A stretch of 64,000 bases of DNA from Rhabdophis nuchalis (Eukaryota > Chordata > Lepidosauria > Squamata > Natricidae), in contig CM077643.1 of the NCBI GenBank assembly GCA_039707465.1, positions 243,806,167 through 243,870,166 of the forward strand, in the 5' to 3' direction. Positions within the stretch are counted from its first letter, which is position 1; every line of letters starts with the position of its first letter. Shown one piece after another: positions 57,901 to 64,000 of the stretch. The notes below the pieces were generated by a model. It was given only the letters and a program-made list of their open reading frames with translations, did no database searches and was not told the origin of the DNA. Made by a program: the position numbers and the translations under genes.

Positions 57901-60900
57901 TCTGTAATCAATATTTTTTTTTGTTATGACACTGTAAAACTTCATTGGCAGTATTTTAATGTAGGTTTTAATGATTATACTTAACATCCATCTGCTGAAC
58001 CTAAAACATGTTATGTTTATCACTGTTGTCTTAAAGGAAAATAAAAACCTAAGGGAAAAAACCTATATTGTGAAACAGGGAAAGAGTGAGAATCAGTCTG
58101 TTCCTGATACTAATTATGAAGAAAGAAATGAACCAGGCCAGGTATCAGCACTTTTGGTTTTGGTACAACCTTTCCCCCCCCAGTTTATTGTAGTATCTTC
58201 ATTAACGGGACAAGTTCTATTTTTGTTTGAATAAAATAAAAGTACAAATAAGTGATCTTATTGTAATTTCCACCAGATATACATATACTTGTTTAATTTT
58301 TTTTTAATAGAAAAGTGTAAATGTAAGTTTTTAGTTGTGCCTTTTTGTCTGTCTGTCTGTCTGTCCATCCTCCCATCTAAACTATTTTAAAAATATTGCA
58401 TGTGGCATATACTGGGATAACTTGAAAATATAAATTTACATCAAAATTAACACAGATTAAGACTGCTAACAGATTCAGAAATAATTGTTTAAAAACTGGT
58501 GGCTGAAAACAGATTCCTTCCATCTACAGCAAATAATCAGAAATCTACTAGGATAGAGTTGTGTCTTTCTGAGGGAGGGATGACCTTGGCTCCTGTTTAG
58601 GATTTTGGGCACATGGCCAGATGACCTGATGCCACAAGACTAGGCAGGCTAAGAATATTGGATTCTTTTTTCCTACTTTTAGGTTTGGAGGCTAAAGAGT
58701 AAAATTAATCTCATACTCCTTGTAAAAATGTAAGATCCATTCTGCTTGTTTAAACCTTTCAAAATTGGGGAGAAGAGTTCAGGCTTTTAGGATTTCTGTG
58801 GGTTGATTAAGCAATGGAAAAGCTAAAGGCACATGCTTTATCCCTTAAACATCTGATCACCTGAAACAAGTCAAAAATATTGATTCTTGAATTTGGGAGG
58901 CTTCTGATGCCATGCATGTAATATTAGGTCATCATATCTATCACACTGCCCATTCTTGTAATAGTAAGTCCTGATTTATGATTCGTAGAACAGTTTAGCA
59001 TTAGAAAAGATCCCTTCTGCCCAACCATGAGTCTTGTTATTGTTTTTGGTTGCCTATTAATATATCTTTTTAGTGAAAATAGTCATGTACAATTTGCTTT
59101 TTTCTCCTCTTTTCTCCCCAGGACATGGAACAAAACTTGAAACAAATTGGACTGCAGAGTTGGCAGGAGAAGAACAACCCAGAAGTACAACAGAAAGCAA
59201 AGGTTCAATTTATACATATCTACTGTGGTGGGATTCAACCATTTTTACTACCAGTTCTGTCGGCGTGGCATGGCTTGGTGGGCGCGGCAGGGGAAGGATA
59301 TTGTAAAATCTTCATTGCCACCCCACTCCAGGGGAAGGTTATTGCAAAATCCCCATTTTCTCCCGATCAGCTGGGACTCGGAGACAGAGAATAGATGGGG
59401 CAGGGTCAGTCAGAGGTGATATTTATCAGTTATCTGAACTACTCAAAATTTCCACTACCGGTTCTCCAGAACTGGTCAGAACCTGCTGAATACCACCTCT
59501 GCATATCTATATATAATAATAATGCCACCTTCGTATTATATCATTTCAACTGGAATATTAGTATCAAACATTTTAAACTTAAAAGAATGAAGAACAAGGG
59601 ATCTTTTTCTTTCATTTTGCTATTATGGACATCTCAGCAAAGTAAAGGAATCTCTTGTTTGTTGTCCTTTTTACTTAATTTTCTTCTTCCCTCTTCCCAG
59701 AGGAAAAAATGACTGCATTTTATATGTTGCTATGTTCAATAGCATAAGAGGAATGATCGTTTTTCTCAGTTACATATTTCTGCATTTTATTTTTCAGGGA
59801 GGTGTAAAGTTTCAGGTTGATTTAACAGATGATGCAGCAGATGAGAAAAACATCCAGGAAGAAAATGAGGTATAATTTTGGACCATAATTATACAGGTAG
59901 TCCTCAACTTACAACCCAAAGTTCACTTAGCATTTGTAGTTAAATGAGACATTTAAGTGAGCTTTGCCTCATTTTACAACCTTTCCTGCCATAGTTGCTA
60001 AGTGAATCATTGTAGTTGATAGGTTTGTAACACAGTCGTTAAGTGAAGCTGGATTTCCCATTGACTTTGTCAGAAGGTCGCAAAAGATGATCTCATGACC
60101 TTGCGACACAGCAACGGTCATAAATATGAACCAGTTGTCTAGCATCTGAATTTTAATCGCACATGATCATGGAGATGATGCAAAGGTTGTAACTGTGAAA
60201 AACAGTCATAACTCTCATTTTTCGATGCTGTTATAACTTTCAATGGTTACTAAACGAACTGTTGTAAGTCAAGGCTTATCTGCATTTGCATGGAGTGATA
60301 AGATTGCTAATGACCATCAATCTGTGCATGAAGATTTCCTGCCTATGTAAAGATTGTGTGTTAAAACAAGGTGAATGTTCCACAGTGGACCATCCACTCT
60401 TTGGCTTTGAAACGGAGATGAGCATCTCCCGTTACAGTCAGAAACGACTAGCACTCATGTATGAGGAGAACTTTACCTTTATTTGGTAATTTGATTTGTC
60501 TGGTTCGGATATTATCTCAGTGCTTTGCTTCAAAAAAACACCCCAAGAATGTAAATTATTTTTTTCAAAACAGATTTTTGTGTATGTTTGATTTTAGCAG
60601 CATGATGAACTTAATGAAACACTGACTTTTGAACATGGAGAAAACCTTAAGAAAAAACTGGAGGAGGAATTATGGCATTGGAAGATGGGTATGCTTCTTG
60701 AAATTATTAACATTGCTATCAGTCAGGTAAAATCACTGGGATCTACTCGCAGTTAGACTCCAACTATTTTGATTTTCAATAGATGACTGTGGCCCAATCT
60801 TTTTTGATTATTTGGGCTTGGTTTGTGTATGTATGTACTGGTCAGTGGTGGGTTGCAGGTGGTATGCCCCGGTATGGGCGTATTAGTGCCTGCTGGGAGC

Positions 60901-63227
60901 ACCGGGTACCGTTCCAGTATTGTGCTCTGGAGGGCCCGCCCGTTGTCCTTACCTGTATTTGAGCTCTTCAGCTCTTACCTACACGCGCACGGTGCGTACG
61001 GCGCCTGCGCAATGCTCCACCGAGCAACTGGAGCGTCACAGAGGCATCGCAGGAGGAAAGGATGCATGTTCATGTGGTGGACACCGGACACCGTTACATC
61101 GTACCGGTTGCACTGGGATCCGGAACCCACCACTGGTACTGGTATTTATTTTAGAACATTTATATAGCTTCCTACTCACGCATAGCAACTCGAGGCGCCT
61201 TACAAACAGGAAAAAATAGGGAAAAAAATTAAAAAGATAAATTTATTTTATTTATTTTTATTACATTTATATCCCGCCCTTCTCCGCAGAGGACCCAGGG
61301 CAATAACCCCCCCCCCCCAACTCTATTTTCTGAGGAAGAGGACAGGATTCTTGGGGTGTTGCATCTTTCCATCTGTATGTTAGATTCTTGTCTCTCCTAG
61401 TAGGTCTTAGCTACCCAGGAAGTTATATGTAGCTGGTTTCAAGCAGTGGCAAATACCTCTTTGCAGGAGAATGTGATTCTTCTGGCCTTGAAGGAGGCTG
61501 TGGTCTATCTATTCCTTAAGAAGCCATTACCTGACCCAGCAGTATTGGCCAGCTTTTGGAGGAAAGTTGCTGGGAACGTGATTGGCCTGGTGGTGACCTT
61601 AAAAGCCCTACAGGTTACTTGTGGGATTGCCAGTACCTCATGGTTTCTGCCTCCATTCCCATGTTCTGGGTTCCCTTGAAGAAGAAAAAGTCACCTAACA
61701 GATCTTAGAAAATATGTTTTGCTGCCATGATGCCTGTCCTTTGGAACAGCTCCCCCCACCCCAGAGCTATGGACAACCCTAATCTTACTTGACTTTTGGA
61801 AGGCTATGAAGACCTGGCTCTTTCTTCAAGCTCAGATGATAATTAATGAAGCTTTGGTGTATGTAGGCTACAGGGGAAACTTATTTTTTACAGGGGCTGC
61901 AACTTAGGTTTTGTTTGTGTTTTTAACAGTAATTTCTGTTAGGCTTGCTAGCCAGTTTTTTGGACAGATGGGCAGACATAGAAAGTTGATTAACCTGTCG
62001 ATCAATAATCATGTTATTATTATTAAATAGTTGCATTTCTCCATATCAAATTTCTATTTCTTAATAAATATACATTTTTGAGAACTGATTCACTTTCCTA
62101 TTGCAGAATGTCCACATCTATGTTGGTCATACAGAAACTGCAAACTGCATTTGATCATCTTCATAATGTGTTGAGAAAAGTGTGTGTTACTCTTAGGGCA
62201 ATTTAATACTGATTATTTAGTCCATAACAATAATAGCTTTTAAACAAATTTTTATCATAAGACTTCTTCAAAAAAGAAAACCACCTACATGAAATACAGG
62301 TAGTCCTTGACTTATGACCCCAACTGAGTGCAAAATTTATATTGCTAAGTGAGCCATTTGTTAAGTGAGTTTTGCTCCATTTTATGACCATTCTTGCCAC
62401 AGTTGCCGAGAATCACTGCAGTTGTTAAGTTAGTCATGCAATTGTTAAATGAATGTAACCTTGCCATGGACTTTGCTGCAGTGATGGATTTGAATTTTTT
62501 TACTACCAGTTCTGTGGGTGTGGCTTGGTGGGCGTGGCATGGTGGGCATGGCAGGGGAAGGATACTGCAAAATCCCCATTCCCTCCCCACTCCTGAGTGA
62601 AGGTTACTGCAAAATCCCCATTCCCTCCCCACCCCACTAACCTGCTTTCCAGCTTCATTCTCCTATGCAGGGCAACAAAAGAAGACCCAGCCAATCAGCT
62701 GGGACTCAGGAGGCAGCGAATAGATCGGGGTCAGGGCTACCCAGAGGTGGTATTTGCTGGTTCTCCGAACTACTCAAAATTTCTGCTACCGGTTCACTAG
62801 AACTGGTCAGAACTGACTGAATACCACCTCTGCTTTGCTTGTCAGAAGGTTGCAAAAGATGATCACATGACCATTATAAAATATGAATCAGTTGCTAACA
62901 GTCTAAATTTTAATCATGTGACCATGGGGATGCTGCAATAGTCATAAATGCAAAAAAGTCATGTCACTTTTAGTTCTATTGTAACTTTGAATGGACATTA
63001 AATGAACTGTTATAAGTTAAGGATTACCTATAGATAACGTCAAGAATAAGCTATAGTTAGCATCAATATTGTATCCTTTCAGAAAAAAAAAATATTTTTC
63101 TCCTTAGAAGTTGACAATGAAGATGTGATAAATGAAAGAAAACATTGGCAAATCTCAACTCCACAGACACTACTGAATCTCTTAGAACATGCAGATATCA
63201 CATCTGTATGGAATACTGTGGATGAAG
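39839..63227 (+). CDS. NEK5: NEK5, NIMA-related Ser/Thr kinase 5 (gene span, 3' end outside window)
   Basis: NEK5 is a NIMA-family kinase linked in other vertebrates to centrosome integrity, multiciliated cells and mitochondria. Exons: 39839-39955, 40504-40600, 41708-41805, 43211-43294, 43378-43448, 43961-44047, 45053-45107, 47292-47492, 48113-48176, 49469-49590, 51087-51283, 51385-51451, 51663-51776, 54488-54565, 58037-58141, 59122-59202, 59798-59869, 60598-60688, 63108-63227. About 640 residues are visible (human 708). GEGAFG at 11-16, K33, HRD with D128, DFG at 147-149 and GTPYYLSPE are intact. The tail has an [10 protein letters not shown] motif, a proline run, a coiled-coil stretch ([19 protein letters not shown]) and a module ending [12 protein letters not shown]. 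Intron 9 has a GC donor. The last exon ends in phase 1, so at least one more exon lies beyond 64000. Confidence 0.95.
40504..40600 (+). CDS. NEK5: NEK5 coding exon 2
   Basis: 97 nt after TTAAATAAAG. It encodes [20 protein letters not shown] and HPNIVAFY; the KEA glutamate is the alpha-C residue. The acceptor has a poor pyrimidine tract but the frame and homology are clear. Confidence 0.92.
40623..40969 (-). mobile_element. Mariner-type MITE, complete, NEK5 intron 2
   Basis: Begins TAGGTAGTCCTTGACGTACAA and ends GTCAAGGACTACCTG, next to TA on each side. Reverse orientation relative to the copy at 52108. It starts only 22 bases after exon 2. Confidence 0.85.
41126..41362. repeat. (TGTA)n microsatellite and 74-bp tandem duplication
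   Basis: TGTGTG and TATG/TGTA units run from about 41126 to 41193. They are followed by two almost identical copies of a 74-base unit starting CAGGGATGCGC (41219 and 41293). Confidence 0.9.
41708..41805 (+). CDS. NEK5: NEK5 coding exon 3
   Basis: 98 nt, phase 1 in and phase 0 out. It encodes [20 protein letters not shown] to VLFDEDK. Confidence 0.95.
42213..42765 (-). mobile_element. L2-like LINE 3' end, antisense, NEK5 intron 3
   Basis: Minus-strand frame 42418-42753 is open and reads as the LINE ORF2 C-terminus: [43 protein letters not shown]. The 3' UTR reads (on -) GCGCCGCCCTGGGTCC, GAGAAGGGCGGGATATAAA. It matches the forward copy at 57105-57545 residue for residue over the shared part. 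Confidence 0.88.
42990..43020. repeat. (CT)n microsatellite
   Basis: About fourteen CT units, followed by a short CACA/GAGA patch. Confidence 0.9.
43211..43294 (+). CDS. NEK5: NEK5 coding exon 4 (catalytic loop)
   Basis: 84 nt, phase 0-0. It encodes [16 protein letters not shown] and [10 protein letters not shown] with catalytic D128. Confidence 0.96.
43378..43448 (+). CDS. NEK5: NEK5 coding exon 5 (DFG motif)
   Basis: 71 nt between GTTTACAG and GTAAGC. It encodes [20 protein letters not shown]. One codon longer than NEK3 exon 5, and it uses a normal GT donor. Intron 4 is only 83 bases. Confidence 0.96.
43961..44047 (+). CDS. NEK5: NEK5 coding exon 6 (activation segment)
   Basis: 87 nt, phase 2-2. 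It encodes [20 protein letters not shown] and ENKPYNNK. Confidence 0.96.
44559..44893 (+). mobile_element. Mariner-type MITE copy, NEK5 intron 6
   Basis: Starts CAGGTAGTCTTTGACTTAT and keeps the internal motifs TTGAACCCAAAATTTTGG and CATGATCATGGAG; right end worn. Confidence 0.7.
45053..45107 (+). CDS. NEK5: NEK5 coding exon 7
   Basis: 55 nt. It encodes [18 protein letters not shown], identical in residues to the NEK3 exon 7 product. Confidence 0.96.
46400..46505 (+). repeat. Unclassified interspersed repeat, copy 2
   Basis: GGACAGGGATGGTAGGCACG and CTGGTGCACTTATGCCAGCC match the copy at 38310-38475. Confidence 0.6.
47292..47492 (+). CDS. NEK5: NEK5 coding exon 8 (end of kinase domain)
   Basis: 201 nt, phase 0-0. 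It encodes [18 protein letters not shown] to [18 protein letters not shown] and NYLPPE. Confidence 0.96.
48113..48176 (+). CDS. NEK5: NEK5 coding exon 9, Ser repeat and GC donor
   Basis: 64 nt after TTCTTTTCTAG. It encodes [15 protein letters not shown] and then six serines from a TCA repeat. It ends ATCAG followed by GCAAGT. Only the GC donor keeps the frame into GQKRRLH of exon 10; the GT four bases on leads to a stop. Confidence 0.9.
48298..48521 (-). mobile_element. Sauria-type tRNA-derived SINE, antisense
   Basis: Read on the minus strand it begins with a tRNA-like head (TGGCGCAGTGGTTAGAATGC, then a box-B-like GTTTGATCCTGAC). It continues with GGCTGAGTCAACC-type middle sequence and ends in CTATTGCTATTG repeats. 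It is a pol III-derived SINE, not a tRNA gene. Confidence 0.85.
49183..49217. repeat. (AATAG)n microsatellite
   Basis: Seven GAATA units. AATAG arrays seeded by CR1/L3 tails are typical of snake genomes. Confidence 0.9.
49469..49590 (+). CDS. NEK5: NEK5 coding exon 10
   Basis: 122 nt, phase 1 in and phase 0 out. It encodes [18 protein letters not shown] to SRIQDPIIK, basic, aligning with the weakly conserved region after the kinase domain. Confidence 0.88.
49665..50252 (+). mobile_element. CR1/L3 (Snake1-type) LINE 3' end, split by a hAT
   Basis: It has GAAAACAACTAGACACAAAG, CATGCCATCATTCTGCTAAA, TGTACACTGAGAGC, and after the inserted hAT the terminal CACACTTGGCCAATAAAG with TTCTATTC. This 3' end is the one I associate with snake CR1/L3 elements, and it supports the taxonomic call. 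Confidence 0.8.
49952..50194. mobile_element. hAT element nested in the CR1/L3 end
   Basis: Starts CAGAGGTGGGTTCC and ends GGAACCCATCCCTG, flanked by ATCTAATT and GTCTAATC (6 of 8 bases). Removing it restores the LINE tail. Confidence 0.85.
51087..51283 (+). CDS. NEK5: NEK5 coding exon 11
   Basis: 197 nt, phase 0 in and phase 2 out. It encodes [19 protein letters not shown], matching human VCGHYDYYYAQLDML, and then QEPPPPPPH. Confidence 0.94.
51385..51451 (+). CDS. NEK5: NEK5 coding exon 12
   Basis: 67 nt, entering in phase 2. It encodes [20 protein letters not shown], human AEYLQRKFEAQQYKLKVEK. Confidence 0.95.
51663..51776 (+). CDS. NEK5: NEK5 coding exon 13
   Basis: 114 nt, phase 0-0. 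It encodes [20 protein letters not shown] to PQNNEMKEQ. Confidence 0.94.
51876..52108. mobile_element. DNA transposon with CCCTGTTTCCCCGAAAATAAG ends
   Basis: Starts CCCTGTTTCCCCGAAAATAAG and ends AATAAGACTCTGTCC...TTTTTGGGGAAACACAG, an imperfect inverted repeat, with more AAAATAAGGCC-type motifs inside. It abuts the MITE at 52108. The superfamily is not certain. Confidence 0.75.
52108..52461 (+). mobile_element. Mariner-type MITE, complete
   Basis: Starts CAGTAGTCCTTGACTTACAAC and ends GTTGAAGACTACCTG before TA. It has the internal motifs AACTGAGCCCTAAATG, TGCTTGTCAGAAGGTTGC and GATCACATGACCCTGG. Confidence 0.88.
53410..53784. mobile_element. hAT element (CAGTGATGGCTAACC family)
   Basis: Starts CAGTGATGGCTAACC and ends GGTTCGCCATCACTG with the exact duplication GCATATAG (53402-53409, 53785-53792). 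Best preserved copy of the family also at 10462 and 36725. Confidence 0.93.
54488..54565 (+). CDS. NEK5: NEK5 coding exon 14 (coiled coil)
   Basis: 78 nt, phase 0-0. It encodes [20 protein letters not shown] and RVKALK, matching human EYWKQLEEIRQQYHNDMKEI. Confidence 0.95.
55179..56684 (-). mobile_element. L1-type retrotransposon with ORF1 only, no ORF2
   Basis: The element is flanked by the perfect 16-bp duplication GATCATAAGAATCTTT (55163-55178, 56685-56700). On the minus strand it has a GC-rich 5' UTR (56373-56684), ORF1 (56372 to 55377), a 200-base 3' UTR with AATAAA, and an A-rich tail. There is no endonuclease or reverse transcriptase. This is the layout of half-L1 (HAL1) elements known in mammals; here it lies antisense in NEK5 intron 14. 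The perfect duplication and open ORF1 imply a young insertion. Confidence 0.88.
55377..56372 (-). CDS. L1 ORF1-type RNA-binding protein, intact 331 aa
   Basis: L1 ORF1p is a trimeric RNA-binding chaperone of the L1 particle. Here residues about 40-115 form a Leu/Ile heptad coiled coil ([13 protein letters not shown]). Residues about 120-175 fit the RRM, starting [10 protein letters not shown]. Residues about 177-267 fit the C-terminal domain ([33 protein letters not shown]). The real start may be Met15 (MASKKQP). The last 60 residues are basic and unlike ORF1 I know, perhaps read-through into the 3' region. No stop or frameshift interrupts it. It is a transposon gene, not a host gene, unless expression shows otherwise. 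Confidence 0.85.
   Translation of the reverse strand: MATEWIVSDFHLMLMASKKQPYQPKITSMLSKGTEVEATQLSAIEETLQNIMKEIKEIQKDNVSSKLELLETQKALMENKQRIDGLEGETAEMKGEIKNSQREIVDLASHMSRMDFERMSYFLRFQNVPEVASEDLKELMCTMLADYIKRSKEDIWGDIDLIYRINSAYARINEVPREIHIKFVRRSTRDGILRAQRDGPLIYQQTEIAILKQIPKKIREIRRKYSFLSKRLYKKGVWFKWLMPEGMLVFWEGGRVRIKTIAEAEAFPKNNPQSWRMKMGERRGPRLRPLEVRERKIQLLKDLDLTNDFFLYSVTTIWMFIELMIDCMNIN
57105..57545 (+). mobile_element. L2-like LINE 3' end with (AAATG)n tail
   Basis: Open frame 57115-57331 reads [20 protein letters not shown] to FFHQAGLA, followed by a 3' UTR ending GGGCGGGATATAAATG and AAATG repeats. Same amino acids as the antisense copy at 42418-42640. Confidence 0.88.
57685..57775 (-). mobile_element. 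CR1 3'-end fragment, antisense
   Basis: AGAGTTGGAAGGGACCTTGT and GGTCATCTAGTCCAA followed by CCTAGGATCGAACTCACAAC. Confidence 0.8.
58037..58141 (+). CDS. NEK5: NEK5 coding exon 15
   Basis: 105 nt, phase 0-0. It encodes [20 protein letters not shown] to NEPGQ, aligning with human EENSKISHKTYLVKKSN. Confidence 0.92.
58346..58371. repeat. (TCTG)n microsatellite
   Basis: Five to six TCTG units. Confidence 0.85.
59122..59202 (+). CDS. NEK5: NEK5 coding exon 16
   Basis: 81 nt, phase 0-0, after TTCTCCCCAG. It encodes [20 protein letters not shown] and EVQQKAK. The donor AAG|GTTCAA is weak, and a hAT copy starts 20 bases after it. Confidence 0.92.
59223..59501. mobile_element. hAT element just after NEK5 exon 16
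   Basis: Starts CTGTGGTGGGATTCAACC and ends GAATACCACCTCTG, with the exact duplication CATATCTA on both sides (59215-59222, 59502-59509). Same family as 62479-62832. Confidence 0.9.
59798..59869 (+). CDS. NEK5: NEK5 coding exon 17
   Basis: 72 nt, phase 0-0. It encodes [24 protein letters not shown], human KGVKFEINLDKCISDENILQ. Confidence 0.94.
59894..60282 (+). mobile_element. Mariner-type MITE, complete, NEK5 intron 17
   Basis: Starts CAGGTAGTCCTCAACTTACA after TA and ends GTAAGTCAAGGCTTATCTG. It begins 24 bases after exon 17. Confidence 0.88.
60598..60688 (+). CDS. NEK5: NEK5 coding exon 18 (tandem acceptor)
   Basis: The acceptor reads TTTTAGCAG, so splicing can begin at 60598 (adds Gln) or 60601; both keep frame. 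It encodes [20 protein letters not shown] and ends phase 1 at ATGG|GTATGC. Confidence 0.9.
60843..61135. mobile_element. hAT element (CAGTGGTGGGTTG family)
   Basis: Starts CAGTGGTGGGTTGC and ends GGAACCCACCACTG with the exact duplication GTACTGGT (60835-60842, 61136-61143). Confidence 0.92.
61235..61960. mobile_element. L2-like LINE fragments, both orientations, decayed
   Basis: 61235-61305 is an antisense tail (ACATTTATATCCCGCCCTTC, GAGGACCCAGGGC). 61440-61960 on + recalls a reverse transcriptase ([20 protein letters not shown]) and then an ORF2 C-terminus, with frameshifts and stops. Confidence 0.65.
62297..63029 (+). mobile_element. Mariner-type MITE split by a nested hAT
   Basis: Starts CAGGTAGTCCTTGACTTATG after TA, is broken at 62478, resumes at 62833 with CTTTGCTTGTCAGAAGGTTG, and ends AGTTAAGGATTACCTATAG. 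Confidence 0.88.
62479..62832. mobile_element. hAT element nested in the MITE
   Basis: Starts CAGTGATGGATTTGAA and ends GAATACCACCTCTG, flanked by CTTTGCTG/CTTTGCTT. Same family as 59223-59501. It contains a local duplication of the CCCCATTCCCTCCCCAC motif. Confidence 0.88.
63108..63227 (+). CDS. NEK5: NEK5 coding exon 19 (tail module), last visible exon
   Basis: 120 nt, phase 1-1, after TCTCCTTAG. It encodes [20 protein letters not shown] and [12 protein letters not shown], human RRQWDGGAPQTLLQMMAVAD. The coding sequence continues beyond the window. Confidence 0.93.
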
Positions 63228-63360
63228 GTGACCTTTCTGAAATATTTTACTTTGTTTTACATAAAATGTGTTCATTATATCTTCAGAAATGCAGTGCGAT
63301 AGCCCTTAGCTTTCCATTCTGACCTGAACTATTATTTCAGTAGTTTTCAAGATATAAGAG

Positions 63361-63565
63361 CCATGGTGGCAGTGATTAGAATGCAGGATTGCAAGCTAAT
63401 TCTGCCGACTGCCAGCAGTTTGATTCTGACCAGCTCAAGGTTGACTCAGCCTTCCATCCTTTTGAGGTTGGTAAAATGAGGGCCCAGATTGCTGGGGGCA
63501 ATAGGCTGACTCTGTAAACTGCTCAGAGAATAAAGCACTCTGAAGTCTTAAGTGCTTTTGCTATA
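63361..63565 (+). mobile_element. Sauria-type tRNA-derived SINE
   Basis: It has a tRNA-like head (GGTGGCAGTGATTAGAATGC, box-B-like GTTTGATTCTGAC), the middle CTCAAGGTTGACTCAGCC and GGGGGCAATAGGCTGACTC, and the tail AAGTGCTTTTGCTAT. Same family as the antisense copy at 48298. Confidence 0.88.
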
Positions 63566-64000
63566 AAGTATTCATCCTTTAAATAAGATATTGGCAACTT
63601 TAACATGTTCATTATTTTCCTGATTATTCCCAACTCAATATGTTTGCTTTTTCAATTATTTTGCTTCAAAAATACTATCCAAAGAAGTATAAACCAATAT
63701 TTTATTACATCATATTCTGTCCAGTTTACCACAAACTGAAGCACAAAACCAGTTAATACAGTCTAATAATGATACATGCTAATTTAGGAAAAATAATTTG
63801 ATAACATTTGTGATAGAGTACCAAGGAGAACAGGAGTAGAAGTATGAAATTTGTCACTCAGTATCCTTTTCTCACTGGCAAAAGAGGAGAAATAAAACAA
63901 TTTATCTACCTTCTGCTTTCCCATGGGCGCCTTTGCTCTCCCAAAAATCTGTTGCAAATATTTGTGGAATTCTGTAGAACAATAGGGATAACTAGGAGTT

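Noticed and set aside
63361..63430. tRNA-like A and B boxes
   Set aside because: They belong to the head of a tRNA-derived SINE; no cloverleaf with a matched acceptor stem is present.

Overview
The window is vertebrate nuclear DNA: three split genes with long, repeat-filled introns. The repeats point to a squamate reptile, most likely a snake. They include tRNA-derived SINEs of the Sauria type, CR1 and L2-like LINE 3' ends, a CR1/L3 element with the tail TTGGCCAATAAAG...TTCTATTC known from snakes, an (AATAG)n microsatellite, and many short hAT and Tc1/mariner-type elements with clear target-site duplications.

Layout. Positions 1-4500 are intergenic: a CpG-rich edge, purine-rich tracts, a CR1 fragment and a complete 1.08-kb hAT-type element. 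A CCAAT/E-box/CHR-type promoter and a non-coding first exon lie at about 4500-4664. CKAP2 (mitotic microtubule protein) follows on the + strand, with coding exons from 5186 to 14567. After a 4.4-kb gap with a CpG-rich promoter (about 16890-17340) comes NEK3 (+; start codon 19058, stop 33156-33158, 13 coding exons, 462 aa). After 33160 there is 5 kb of repeats, including a CR1-derived minisatellite at about 37110-38000, then another CpG-rich promoter (about 38590-38960). NEK5 (+; start codon 39839) follows; 19 coding exons are visible to 63227 and the gene runs off the right edge.

All exon calls rest on my reading of splice sites, on reading-frame continuity across every junction, and on recognisable similarity to the vertebrate proteins. 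NEK3 and NEK5 are tandem paralogues: their first eight coding exons have matching phases and near-identical lengths. CKAP2 and the NEK kinases are both tied to microtubule, centrosome or cilium biology, but nothing in the sequence shows joint regulation.

The most noteworthy items are: an L1-type element at 55179-56684 with an intact ORF1 but no ORF2 and a perfect 16-bp target duplication; AG|GC splice donors in both NEK genes; a phase 1-1 exon module (W...LLxxLxxADx) used twice in NEK3 and once in NEK5; a solo LTR ending 38 bp before NEK3 exon 7; a minisatellite that grew from a CR1 tail; and an apparent loss of the usual CKAP2 N-terminus upstream of its KEN box. I saw no CRISPR array, rRNA gene or functional tRNA gene.
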